A stretch of 34,083 nt of DNA, taken from NCBI RefSeq assembly GCF_001541225.1, contig NZ_LMTS01000009.1, positions 15,775 to 49,857 on the forward strand, written 5' to 3'. Of this stretch, positions 1 to 7,747 are shown piece after piece. Below the pieces are notes generated by a model. That model had not been told where the DNA came from. It did no database searches and was given only the letters and a program-made list of their open reading frames with translations. Numbering within the stretch: the first letter of the stretch is position 1; every line of letters begins with the position of its first letter. A program made the position numbers and the translations under genes. This stretch comes from Variovorax sp. WDL1. Its GTDB lineage: Bacteria; Pseudomonadota; Gammaproteobacteria; Burkholderiales; Burkholderiaceae_C.

Positions 1-866
1 CCTGGGCCGCGAACTGCTGCTTGACCTTGGGTGAGTCCAGCACCTCGGCGAAGGCGCGGTTGAGCTTCTTCACCCGGTCGGCCGGCGTGCCCGCGGGTGC
101 CACGATGCCGAAGAACACGCTGACGTCGTAGCCCTTCAGGCCCTGCTCGGCGATCGTCGGCACCTCGCCCAGCGCCTGCGAGCGCGCCGCGCTGGCCATG
201 CCGAGCGCCCGCAGCTTGCCGGCCTTCACGTAGGGCAGGGCGGTAAGGACGTCGGTGAAGCTCATGCCGACCTGGCCGCCCAGCAGGTCGTTGAGCGCCG
301 GCCCCGTGCCCTTGTACGGGATGTGCTGCAGGTCGATGCCCGCCATCGAGTTGAAGAGCACGCCCGCGAGGTGCGATGAGGCGCCGTTGCCCGAGGAGGC
401 ATAGCTCAGCGTGCCGGGGTTGGCCTTCGCGTAGGCGATGAGCTCTTTCACGTCCCTGGCCGGCACGGAGGGGTGCACCACCAGGATGTTCGGCAGGTGG
501 CCGACCTGGATCACCGGCGCGAAGCTCTTGACCGGGTGATAGCCGATCTTGCGGTAGAGGCTGGCGTTGATCGCGAGCGGCCCGGAGGTCCCGAACAGGA
601 TGGTCTGGCCGTCGGCCGGCGCGCGCGACACGAACTCGGCACCGATGTTGCCGCCTGCGCCGGCGCGGTTCTCCACGACCATGGGCTGGCCCAGGCGCTC
701 CTTCATCTCGGCGGCCAGCGTTCGCGCCATCGCGTCGGTGGGGCCGCCGGGCGGGAAGGGCACGACCAGCGTGACGGGCTTGTCGGGGAAGTCGGCCGCG
801 CTGGTCGAGGGCAGCAGCAGGAGGGCTGCTGCGCAAGCGAGGGTGAAGGTGGCGAGTCGTCGCATG
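1..866 (-). CDS. Bug/TctC-family solute-binding receptor (3' end outside window)
   Basis: Periplasmic receptor of the tripartite tricarboxylate transporter (Bug) family, which binds small carboxylated or aromatic compounds. The reading frame starts at the ATG at 866 and runs off the window edge, giving about 288 of the usual 320-330 residues. A signal peptide is visible (MRR start, then an Ala/Leu-rich stretch, cleavage likely near residue 23). It is followed by the family hallmark FPDKPVTLVVPFPPGG, then ENRAGAGGNIG, and further on IPYKGTGPALNDLLGGQV. It lies 99 bp downstream of the acyl-CoA dehydrogenase on the same strand and probably shares its transcript. The gap holds a hairpin repeat. 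No membrane TctA/TctB genes are seen here; orphan receptors are normal in this family. The ligand is unknown. Confidence 0.9.
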
Positions 867-897
867 TTCTGTCTCCAGTTGAAATCGGGGTGCCGGA

Positions 898-932
898 CGC
901 AGAGGATGCGAAGGCTCCTTGCGTCCTCTGCG
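898..932. repeat. Imperfect inverted repeat (CGCAGAGGA / TCCTCTGCG) between two genes
   Basis: The 9-base arms CGCAGAGGA (898-906) and TCCTCTGCG (924-932) are perfectly complementary, and the inner bases continue the stem with one bulge (GCGAAGG against CCTTGCG). It sits in the gap between the acyl-CoA dehydrogenase stop and the receptor start. There is no T-run, so it does not look like a strong terminator. It resembles CGCAGAGG/CCTCTGCG repeats that I recall as dispersed in betaproteobacterial intergenic regions. It could act as an mRNA processing or attenuation hairpin that makes receptor and enzyme levels differ. Confidence 0.6.
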
Positions 933-965
933 TACGGATGTTCGGTGTTCGATCCCGGGCCGCGA

Positions 966-2636
966 TCAAGCCGCGCTGGTCCACTCGCCCGGTACGGCCT
1001 CCGCGGCCAGTGGGTCGCGCGGCAGCACGCGGTGCAGCAGCACCGCCTGCGCCCAGCCGATGCGCTGCGCCGAGCCGGCGCGCGCGCCCTCCCAGGCCAT
1101 CGCGATCGCGCTGCAGCAGTGGTAGAGCGCGGAGGCCGCCTGGCGGGCGAGCACGGCGCCGCCCTCCTGCGCGGCCTTGCCGGCCAGGTCGCCGGCGCGT
1201 GCCAGCGCGCCGCGCAACGCGGCGGCGAATGCCGGTGCGATGCTGGCCTCGTCGAGCAGGGCGCCGAAGTGCGCCTGCAGGGCCGGCAGCGAGTTCTCGC
1301 GCTGGACCGCGCGGATCACGTCGAGCGCGACGATGTTGCTGGTGCCTTCCCAGATCGAGCCGAGGTGCGCATCGCGCACCAGCCGTGGGTCGGCCCACTC
1401 CTCGATGTAGCCGCAGCCGCCGCGCACCTCCATCGCATCGCCCGTGACCTTGCGTGCGTCGCGGCAGGCGCGGAACTTGATGAGCGGGGTGAGGATGCGC
1501 AGCAGGGGATAGGCGCTCGCGTCGCCGCCATCGGAACGCGCCAACGCGAGCGCGGTCTGGAACACCATCGTTCGCGCCTGCTCGGCCGGCATGCGCAGCT
1601 TCTGCAACTGGCGCTGCATCAGCGGCATCTGGTCCAGACGCTGTCCGAAGGCCCGGCGCTGGCTCGCGATGTACTCGGCCTCGCCAACCGCGCGGCGCAT
1701 CAGGCCGGCAGCGCGAACGCCGTTGGACAGGCGCGAGTTGTTCACCATGTCCGCCATCTGCTGAAAGCCGCGCCCCGGCTCGCCCACCAGGTGCGCGATG
1801 GCGCCTTCGAGCCGGATCTCGCCGCTGGCCATCGAGCGCGTGCCCAGCTTGTCCTTGAGCCGGATGATGCGGTAGTGGTTGGGCGTGCCGTCGTCCAGCC
1901 GGCGCGGCAGCAGGAACAGCGACACGCCCTTCATGCCCGCGGGCGAGTCGTCGGGGCGGGCCAGCACCATCGCGAAGTCGGCATCGGGGTTCGAGCAGAA
2001 CCACTTGTCGCCGCTGAGGCGCCATCGGCCGGCGTCGTCCTTCCAGGCGCGAGTGACCGTGGCTGCGATGTCGGAGCCTGCCGCCTGCTCGGTCATGAAC
2101 ATCGCGCCCTGGGCCAGGGTGTCGAAGTCCAGCGATTGGAAGCGCGGCAGGAAGCGTTCGACCAGTTCGGGGCTGCCGAACTTGCGCAGCGTGCGCGCCA
2201 GCGAATCGGTCATCGAGACCGGGCAGCACAGTCCGAACTCGGCCTGTACGAAGAGATAGGTCAGTACGTACTTGACCAGGGGCGGCATCTTCCCCTTCCA
2301 GCCCAGCGTCTCCTCGCGGTGCGACATCGCCGCCAGGCCGAACTCGCTGAGCGCGAGGCGCTCCATCTCGACATAGGCCGGGTGCTTGATCACCTTCTGC
2401 TCGTCCAGCCCGGTCCGGGTGCGCTGCGAGAGCGTGGGCGGGTTGATGTCGGCGGTGTGCGCCAGCTCGTCGAGCGGGCCGCCGGCCAGCGCGCCCAGGC
2501 GCTCGAAGTGCGGCTGCATGTGGGCGAGCAGCGCAGGCGGCAGGTACAGCGGCAGCAGCTTCAGCAGCTCGGCGTCGGTGCTGTAGAGGTTCTGCCCGTG
2601 GCGGTCGGGGACCGGGTGTTCGGCGGCGCGGGTCAT
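966..2636 (-). CDS. AidB-like acyl-CoA dehydrogenase
   Basis: FAD-dependent acyl-CoA dehydrogenase of the AidB branch, 556 residues (E. coli AidB is about 540). Visible family features are MTEQAAGSD at about 181-189 (FAD/substrate loop), a central beta domain, the helical C-terminal domain with GGCGYIEEWADPRL at about 407-420 holding the Glu pair where the catalytic base lies in AidB-type proteins, and GSIWEGTSN at about 427-434. AidB protects against alkylation damage in E. coli, but most AidB-like proteins elsewhere are of unknown function and may simply oxidise an acyl-CoA. The pairing with a Bug receptor and a divergent LysR regulator favours a catabolic role here. The ATG at 2636 is chosen because it gives a full family N-terminus (MTRAAEHPVPDRHGQNLY). 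Confidence 0.9.
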   Translation of the reverse strand: MTRAAEHPVPDRHGQNLYSTDAELLKLLPLYLPPALLAHMQPHFERLGALAGGPLDELAHTADINPPTLSQRTRTGLDEQKVIKHPAYVEMERLALSEFGLAAMSHREETLGWKGKMPPLVKYVLTYLFVQAEFGLCCPVSMTDSLARTLRKFGSPELVERFLPRFQSLDFDTLAQGAMFMTEQAAGSDIAATVTRAWKDDAGRWRLSGDKWFCSNPDADFAMVLARPDDSPAGMKGVSLFLLPRRLDDGTPNHYRIIRLKDKLGTRSMASGEIRLEGAIAHLVGEPGRGFQQMADMVNNSRLSNGVRAAGLMRRAVGEAEYIASQRRAFGQRLDQMPLMQRQLQKLRMPAEQARTMVFQTALALARSDGGDASAYPLLRILTPLIKFRACRDARKVTGDAMEVRGGCGYIEEWADPRLVRDAHLGSIWEGTSNIVALDVIRAVQRENSLPALQAHFGALLDEASIAPAFAAALRGALARAGDLAGKAAQEGGAVLARQAASALYHCCSAIAMAWEGARAGSAQRIGWAQAVLLHRVLPRDPLAAEAVPGEWTSAA

Positions 2637-2740
2637 GGCGGCTTGTCTCCTTTCGACCGGATTCTTGGGCGCCTGACGATTCCTGTCTAATATCGATTGG
2701 GTCTGGTTCGATTCGATTCAACTATCGTCCGGAGACGAGC
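2637..2740. promoter_or_regulatory. Divergent promoter region with three TCGATT copies (LysR target candidate)
   Basis: This 104-bp gap separates the acyl-CoA dehydrogenase from the divergent lysR-type gene. It is the most AT-rich stretch nearby and holds TCGATT three times (2693, 2708 and 2713) plus a TAATAT (about 2688-2693) that could serve as a -10 box. LysR-type regulators normally bind the shared gap beside their own gene, so this is the expected operator. The exact T-N11-A half-sites cannot be settled by eye. Confidence 0.5.
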
Positions 2741-3703
2741 ATGGAACTGCGCCACCTGCGCTATTTCGTCGTGCTGGCTGAGGAGCTGCATTTCGGCCGC
2801 GCGGCCCGAAGGCTGGCGATCTCGCAGCCGCCGCTGAGCGTGGCCATCCGCCAGCTGGAGGACGCGGTCGGCGCGCGGCTCTTCGAGCGCAACAGCAAGG
2901 AGGTGCGGTTGACGCCGGCCGGCGAGGCCCTGCAGGCCTCTTCGCGCCGCTTGCTGCGCCAGGCCGAGGAGGCCGCCCTGGAGGCGCGCGACATCGCACG
3001 CGGCGCGGCCGGGCGGTTGCGCATCGGCTTTGTCGGCGCCATGCTCTACCGCGGCCTGCCGCAGGCGCTCGCGAAGTTCCAGGCCAAGCACCCGGGGGTG
3101 CGCATCACGCTCGCGGAACTCAACTCGGGCGAGCAGATCGCCGAGCTGTTGCACGACCGCATGGACCTGGGTTTCGTCCATACCAGCCGCATGCCGGCCG
3201 AGCTGAGCCATGCACTGCTGCTGTCGGAACCCTTCGTCGCCTGCCTGCCGGCGGCGCATCGCCTGGCGCGGCGGCGCTCGATCGCCTTGTCGAGGCTGCG
3301 CGACGAGACCTTCGTGCTGTTCTCGCGCAGCGCCTCGCCCGACTACCACGAGCGCATCCTCGCCATCTGCGCCGGCGCAGGTTTTCGGCCCGAGGTGCGG
3401 CACGAGGTGCGCCACTGGCTGTCGGTGGTCTCGCTGGTGTCGCAGGGCCTGGGCGTGGCGCTGGTGCCCAGCGCGCTGCGGCATGCGATGCTGCGCGGGG
3501 CGGTGTTCCGGCCGCTGGAAGACGATGTGGCGCGCTCGGACGCCTACTGCGTCTGGCGCAACGGCCCGGAGAACCTCGTGGTGCAGAGCTTCGTCGACAC
3601 GCTCACGCGTACAGCGGCTCCTCCGCCATCGCCTCGCACTGGTCCTGCAGCATCTGGATCTGCTCCTTCCAGTAGTCGCTCGAGCCGAACCAGGGGAAGT
3701 TGA
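2741..3703 (+). CDS. LysR-family transcriptional regulator
   Basis: LysR-type regulator with the winged HTH at residues 1-60 (MELRHLRYFVVLAEELHFGRAA, then SQPPLSVAIRQLE) and the periplasmic-binding-like effector domain from about residue 90. It diverges from the acyl-CoA dehydrogenase/Bug receptor pair and probably controls it in response to their substrate or a CoA derivative. The product is 320 residues, a little long. Its last 33 or so codons, a Pro/Ser/Arg-rich tail, run antisense into the 3' end of the kinase gene (101-bp convergent overlap). The conserved fold appears to end near FVDTLTR, so the tail looks like stop-codon read-through into the neighbour's antisense rather than a selected domain. 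Confidence 0.92.
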   Translation: MELRHLRYFVVLAEELHFGRAARRLAISQPPLSVAIRQLEDAVGARLFERNSKEVRLTPAGEALQASSRRLLRQAEEAALEARDIARGAAGRLRIGFVGAMLYRGLPQALAKFQAKHPGVRITLAELNSGEQIAELLHDRMDLGFVHTSRMPAELSHALLLSEPFVACLPAAHRLARRRSIALSRLRDETFVLFSRSASPDYHERILAICAGAGFRPEVRHEVRHWLSVVSLVSQGLGVALVPSALRHAMLRGAVFRPLEDDVARSDAYCVWRNGPENLVVQSFVDTLTRTAAPPPSPRTGPAASGSAPSSSRSSRTRGS

Positions 3704-4625
3704 TCGGGAAGATCGGGTCTTGCCAGCGCCGCGCGAGCCAGGCGCTGTAGTGGATCTGGCGCAGAGTGCGCAACGGCTCGATCAGCGCCAGCTCGCGGCG
3801 GTCGAAGGGGCGGAACTGCTCGTAGCCCTCGAGCAGGCCGCTGAGCTGTGCCGTGCGCTGGGCGCGGTCGCCGGACAGGAGCATCCAGAGGTCCTGCACT
3901 GCGAAGCCGGTGCGGGCGTCGTCGAGGTCGACGAAGTGCGGGCCGCCGTCGGGGCGGTCGGTCGGGGTCCACAGGATGTTGCCGGGGTGCACGTCGCCGT
4001 GGAGCCGAAGCTTCTGCATCTCGGTGTAGGTGTCGGCGCCCAGGGCGGTAAGGGCGATCATCTCGAAGGCCTCGGTGCATGCCTTCTCCCAATGGCGCTG
4101 CACGTCCAGCGGGATCATCTGGTGCTCGAGCAGCCAGTCGCGCGAAGCCAGGCCGAATGTCTGCAGGTCGAGTGCGGGGCGTTCGACAAAGGGCCGCGCC
4201 GCGCCCACCGTGTGGATGCGGGCGAGGAAGCGGCCCACCCATTCGAGCACCTCGAAGTCGTCCAGCTCCGGCTGGCGCCCGCCCCGGTAGGGGCTCACGC
4301 TGAAGGCAAAGCCCCCATGGTGGTGCAGCGTGCTGCCCTCCAGCGCGAGCGGCGCGACCGCCGGGATCTCGGCCGCGGCAAGTTCGGCGGAAAAGCGGTG
4401 TTCCTCGGCGATCTGGGCATCGCTCCAGCGGCCCGGCCGGTAGAACTTGAGCACCACCGCGCGGCCATCCTCCAGGTGCGCCTGGTAGACGCGGTTCTCG
4501 TAGGAGTTCAGCGCCATCAGGCGGCCATCGCCATAGAGGCCCAGCCCGGCGAGCGCGTCCAGCACCACCTCGGGTCCGAGCGATTCGTAAGGATGGTTGC
4601 TGGCGGATTTCTCTTCGGAAGTCAT
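3603..4625 (-). CDS. srkA: SrkA/RdoA-type stress-response Ser/Thr kinase
   Basis: Cytoplasmic kinase of the YihE/SrkA (RdoA) branch of the APH/ChoK fold, 340 residues, close to the E. coli length of 328. Visible are the nucleotide-binding VVLKFYRPGRW (Lys60), the catalytic loop HGDVHPGN at 209-216 (Asp211), and the metal-binding VDLDDA at 232-237. In E. coli SrkA counters stress-induced, MazEF-linked cell death; a protein-kinase role here is by homology. The ATG at 4625 is chosen because the family N-terminus (HPYESLGPEVVLDAL) follows at once; the frame stays open further upstream but gives unrelated low-quality sequence. It is 13 bp downstream of the DUF2855 gene and probably co-transcribed. 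Confidence 0.92.
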   Translation of the reverse strand: MTSEEKSASNHPYESLGPEVVLDALAGLGLYGDGRLMALNSYENRVYQAHLEDGRAVVLKFYRPGRWSDAQIAEEHRFSAELAAAEIPAVAPLALEGSTLHHHGGFAFSVSPYRGGRQPELDDFEVLEWVGRFLARIHTVGAARPFVERPALDLQTFGLASRDWLLEHQMIPLDVQRHWEKACTEAFEMIALTALGADTYTEMQKLRLHGDVHPGNILWTPTDRPDGGPHFVDLDDARTGFAVQDLWMLLSGDRAQRTAQLSGLLEGYEQFRPFDRRELALIEPLRTLRQIHYSAWLARRWQDPIFPINFPWFGSSDYWKEQIQMLQDQCEAMAEEPLYA

Positions 4626-4638
4626 CCGCCCATTGTCG

Positions 4639-5748
4639 CTACCTGGAGAGCGACAGGATATGGCCGATGCGCGGATCGCCCCGGCCCGACAGCACCTGCG
4701 CATAGGCCGCCTGCACGGCCTGCGCGCCGTCGTGGTGCTCGGCCACCAGCCAGGGCGCCTCGGGCTGAGCCACCTTCGCGAGGAATCCTTGCCACGCCTG
4801 CACCATGCGCTGGCCGAAGGCCTCGGCGCCCCATTCCTCGGTGCGCTTCTTGATCTGGGCCGGAGCGAAGAAGAAGGTGGCGCGCGGGCCGGGCAGTTCC
4901 TTGGCGCTGCCGGCTGGCGCGAGCTGGTCCACATGCGTCCCGCCGATCACGCAGTCGTGGCGCAGCTGCGAGAAGCGCGTGTGGATCGCCCGCCGCAGCT
5001 CGCCGTTGCCCGCGAAATCCACGTACACGCAGGGGGCGTCGGCCGCGACCCGGCCGAGCTCCTCATAGCCCAGCACGCGGTGGTAGCAGCCCAGGCTTTC
5101 GCAGAAGGCCTTGTTGGCTGCCGAGGTGAGGCCGACCACCTCGATGCCGTCGCGCCGGTGCATCTGGAAGGCGGTGCCGTAGGCCGTCTTGCTCGAGGCG
5201 CTGGAGAGCAGGGCGACGCCCGGCCGCGCGCCGAAGAAATCGTTGTCGTCGAAGAAGTCGTCGATCAGCCAGGAGGTGATGAAGAGCGGACGCAGCAAGG
5301 CTTGCAGGTCTTCGGTATCCGCGGTGTAGAGCGGGTCGCCGGCGCAGCGGAAATACTGGTTGTAGACCGCCGGCAGCGCGGCCCGGTGCGGTGCACCCTC
5401 TGAGAAGCGGGCCGGCGAGAGCCGCTGCGGCGTCAGCACCATGCCGGAGGCCATCGGCACATAGCCGTAGAGCCGCTCGCCCACTGCCACGCCCGGGTGC
5501 AGCGACTGCACGACCGAGCCGAAGCCCCAGACCGGGATGCAGCCCCAGCCTTCTTCCCCCGTCGGGAAGAACTGCCAGTAGTTCATCGACTCGCCGAAGG
5601 CGGCGTAGGTGATGTTGTTGGACGTGAGCGCGAAGCGGTCGATGCGCAGCCGCACCTGGCCGTCGGCCAGCGCTGTGTCTTCGGTCGTGTGCACCCGGGT
5701 GGAAGAAAGATCGTCCTTGCGGATCAGCAGCTGCGTAGTCGTGCTCAT
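4639..5748 (-). CDS. DUF2855 family protein (medium-chain reductase-like)
   Basis: A 369-residue protein that I recognise as DUF2855. The sequence has the feel of a zinc-less medium-chain dehydrogenase/reductase: an N-terminal strand-rich part with RIDRFALTSNNITYAAFGE at about 34-52, then a central Rossmann-like section (ALLSSASSKTAYGTA, VVGLTSAANKAFCESLGCY, VYVDFAGNGELRRAIH) in which serines replace the usual glycine-rich loop. No experimentally known function that I can name. It sits just upstream of srkA (13-bp gap), with the ohr terminator immediately upstream, so it probably starts its own two-gene transcript. Function is left open. Confidence 0.85.
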   Translation of the reverse strand: MSTTTQLLIRKDDLSSTRVHTTEDTALADGQVRLRIDRFALTSNNITYAAFGESMNYWQFFPTGEEGWGCIPVWGFGSVVQSLHPGVAVGERLYGYVPMASGMVLTPQRLSPARFSEGAPHRAALPAVYNQYFRCAGDPLYTADTEDLQALLRPLFITSWLIDDFFDDNDFFGARPGVALLSSASSKTAYGTAFQMHRRDGIEVVGLTSAANKAFCESLGCYHRVLGYEELGRVAADAPCVYVDFAGNGELRRAIHTRFSQLRHDCVIGGTHVDQLAPAGSAKELPGPRATFFFAPAQIKKRTEEWGAEAFGQRMVQAWQGFLAKVAQPEAPWLVAEHHDGAQAVQAAYAQVLSGRGDPRIGHILSLSR

Positions 5749-5781
5749 GAATGCACCTTAGCGCGAAGCCGCGTCCTTTGC

Positions 5782-5829
5782 ATGAAAGAAAGCCCGGTGC
5801 CGCGTCACCTGCGTGACGCGGCACCGGGC
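5782..5829 (-). terminator. Rho-independent terminator of the ohrR-ohr operon
   Basis: A perfect 16-bp inverted repeat: GCCCGGTGCCGCGTCA (5792-5807), loop CCTGCG (5808-5813), and its exact complement (5814-5829). Read on the minus strand, the stem is followed by TTTCTTTC (5790-5783). It lies 31 bp past the ohr stop and before the DUF2855 start, so it should end ohr transcription. This is the clearest terminator in the window. Confidence 0.9.
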
Positions 5830-5860
5830 CGTGCGAGCCTGGGCGGGCCCGCCTTCGCTA

Positions 5861-6289
5861 TCAGGCGATCGCGAGCTCGACCTCGATGTTGCCGCGGGTG
5901 GCGTTCGAGTACGGGCAGACCTGGTGGGCGGTCTCGACCAGCAGCTTCTTCTGCGCGTCGTCCAGGCCCGGCAGCGAGATCGCCAGCTTGACCGCGATGC
6001 CGTAGGCCTTGCCGCCGTCCGTCGGGCCCAGCGAGACGCTGGCGTCGACGGCGACGTCTTCCGGCACCTTGACATTGATCTTGGGCGCCACCGCCTTCAT
6101 CGCGCCGATGAAGCAGGCCGAGTAGCCGACTGCGAACAGTTGCTCGGGGTTGGTGCCGGGCTTGCCGGAGCCGGGCGGGTTGAGCTTGACGTCCAGCGCG
6201 TCGTCGCTGGACTTGCCGGCGCCGCCGTCGCGGCCGCCCGTGGTGTGGGACTGGGCGGTGTAGAGGACTTTGTCGAGCTGCTTGACCAT
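5861..6289 (-). CDS. ohr: Organic hydroperoxide resistance protein Ohr
   Basis: Thiol peroxidase of the Ohr/OsmC family, 142 residues, the family length. It reduces organic and lipid hydroperoxides in the cytosol, using lipoylated partners in characterised homologues. The reactive residues are all present: Arg20, Glu49, peroxidatic Cys59 in GYSACF, and resolving Cys125 in VCPYSNATRG. The N-terminus KVLYTAQSHTTGGRDG is typical. It is 69 bp downstream of ohrR on the same strand and is followed by a strong terminator, forming a compact peroxide-sensing operon. Confidence 0.96.
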   Translation of the reverse strand: MVKQLDKVLYTAQSHTTGGRDGGAGKSSDDALDVKLNPPGSGKPGTNPEQLFAVGYSACFIGAMKAVAPKINVKVPEDVAVDASVSLGPTDGGKAYGIAVKLAISLPGLDDAQKKLLVETAHQVCPYSNATRGNIEVELAIA

Positions 6290-6358
6290 GATGATTCCTT
6301 CGGGTTGGTGGTGAAAAAGAATGCTTCGATGCCGAAGCGGGTGGGGAACAGGAAGAAC

Positions 6359-6814
6359 CTAGGCGGCCGCCTTCACGCGGTCGCGCAATTGCTGGATCTG
6401 ATGCGTGAGCGCCACGAGCTCCTCGATGGAGCACTGGCTGGCAGCCATCAGGCAGGCCGGAACGGAAGCCGCGCGCGCCTTGAGGCGGCGCCCGGCGGTG
6501 GTGAGGCTGACGTGCACGCGGCGCTCGTCGGCCACGTCGCGGATGCGCGCCACCAAGCCATTGGCCTCGAGGCGCTTGAGCAGCGGCGTCAGCGTGCCGG
6601 AGTCGAGCGACAGGCGCTCGCCGAGCTCCGAGACCATCAGGCCGTCACGCTCCCACAAAACCAGCATCACGAGGTACTGGGGATAGGTGAGCTTGAGCTT
6701 GTCGAGCAGCGGCTTGTACAGCTTGGTCATCGCCAGCGAGGCGGAATAGACTGCGAAGCACAGCTGGTTGTCGAGCTGGAGCATCTCGTCGGCGGTGGGG
6801 GCTTTGGAGGGCAT
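6359..6814 (-). CDS. ohrR: MarR-family organic peroxide sensor OhrR
   Basis: MarR-type winged-helix repressor, 151 residues. The peroxide-sensing Cys is Cys19 in DNQLCFAVYSAS, the defining OhrR motif. The DNA-binding wing reads LTPLLKRLEANGLVARIRDVADERRV (about residues 75-100). C-terminal Cys121 and Cys128 match the position of the resolving Cys in two-Cys OhrR proteins such as that of Xanthomonas, so inter-subunit disulfide sensing is likely. The ATG at 6814 gives the normal N-terminus; upstream in-frame codons cover the probable operator. It represses its own operon and ohr until oxidised. Confidence 0.95.
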   Translation of the reverse strand: MPSKAPTADEMLQLDNQLCFAVYSASLAMTKLYKPLLDKLKLTYPQYLVMLVLWERDGLMVSELGERLSLDSGTLTPLLKRLEANGLVARIRDVADERRVHVSLTTAGRRLKARAASVPACLMAASQCSIEELVALTHQIQQLRDRVKAAA

Positions 6815-6820
6815 GGGCTG

Positions 6821-6852
6821 AATTGTAGCGATCAATTGAGTTGCGTGCAATT
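6821..6852. promoter_or_regulatory. Probable OhrR operator/promoter
   Basis: Just upstream of ohrR, AATTG and CAATT alternate: AATTG 6821-6825, CAATT 6833-6837 overlapping AATTG 6834-6838, and CAATT 6848-6852. They form two overlapping inverted repeats. Known OhrR boxes are AT-rich with AATT-type half-sites, so this AT-rich island in GC-rich DNA is the likely autoregulatory site for the ohrR-ohr operon. Confidence 0.55.
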
Positions 6853-6917
6853 TAATGGTGAGAATTCGATTCCGGCCCATGGCTTTCCGCTCTCCCGGAG
6901 GAGAGGGCACAGGACGA

Positions 6918-7733
6918 TCAGCGTCCGCTGAAGCGCGCGGGCCTGCGCTCGACGAACGAGCGCACCCCTTCCGCGGCATCCTCGCTGTTCGCCAGCCGCT
7001 GCTGCACCGGAATGAAATCCTCCACGGCCGCCAGCGGCCCCTGTTCGATCGCCTTCATCACATTCAGCCGTGTTGCCACCACCGCCAGCGGCGCCTGGGC
7101 CGCGATGCGCTGCGCGATGCGAAGGGCCTCGTCCAGCTCCTGCCCGGCCGGCACCACCTTCTGCACGAAGTTCAGGCGATAGGCTTCGGCGCTGTCGAAT
7201 TCATCCGCCGTCAGCAGGTGCAGCATCGCGTTGCCCAGCCCCGCACGCTCGGCCATGCGCAGCGTGGCGCCGCCGGTGGCCATGATGCCGCGCTGAACCT
7301 CCATCTGCGAGAAGCGGCAGTTGTCCGCCGCCACCACGATGTCCGCACCCAGCATCAGCTCGATGCCGACGGTGAAGCAGATGCCCTTGACCGCGACCAC
7401 CATCGGCTTCGTGCGGCGCCGATAGTTGGGCAGCCCGAAGTCGTGCGGTTCCACCAGGCCCTCGGGTATCGCCTTCTCGCCGCGCTTCATGTACTCGGCA
7501 ACCGCCGGCAGGTCCAAGCCGGCTGTGAAGTGATCGCCGAAGGCATGCAGCACGCCCACGCGCAGCGCCGGGTCGTCGTCGAGCCGGGTGTAGGCCTCGG
7601 CCAGCTCGCGGAACATGCGCGGCGTCCAGCCGTTGCGCTTGGTGGGCCGGTTGATGCCGATCAGAAGCACATGGTCGAGCACCTGGGTGTCGATGCAGCC
7701 TTCGGGCGGCGGCGTGGTGGGCGTGGTGGTCAT
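6918..7733 (-). CDS. Enoyl-CoA hydratase/isomerase (crotonase) family protein
   Basis: Crotonase-fold enzyme, 271 residues. The first oxyanion-hole segment is FGDHFTAGLDLPAV (about residues 66-79). The second is VKGICFTVGIELMLGADIVVAADNCRFSQMEV. At the usual hydratase Glu position the sequence reads MEVQRGIMATGGATLRM, so the catalytic acids are not the textbook Glu pair and the exact reaction (hydration, isomerisation or hydrolysis) is uncertain. It lies 14 bp downstream of the 3-hydroxyacyl-CoA dehydrogenase, so the two probably act in consecutive beta-oxidation-type steps. The ATG at 7733 is chosen; the longer frame upstream is antisense noise from the partner gene. Confidence 0.9.
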   Translation of the reverse strand: MTTTPTTPPPEGCIDTQVLDHVLLIGINRPTKRNGWTPRMFRELAEAYTRLDDDPALRVGVLHAFGDHFTAGLDLPAVAEYMKRGEKAIPEGLVEPHDFGLPNYRRRTKPMVVAVKGICFTVGIELMLGADIVVAADNCRFSQMEVQRGIMATGGATLRMAERAGLGNAMLHLLTADEFDSAEAYRLNFVQKVVPAGQELDEALRIAQRIAAQAPLAVVATRLNVMKAIEQGPLAAVEDFIPVQQRLANSEDAAEGVRSFVERRPARFSGR

Positions 7734-7747
7734 GGTGCCGTCCGCGC

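Noticed and set aside
567..2690. A 707-codon plus-strand open frame opposite the acyl-CoA dehydrogenase
   Set aside because: It is the antisense of a clearly conserved gene in GC-rich DNA; its product is low-complexity (Arg, Ala, Gly, His) with no recognisable motif. Similar long antisense frames over livH/livM, the acyl-CoA ligase and the ABC run are rejected for the same reason.
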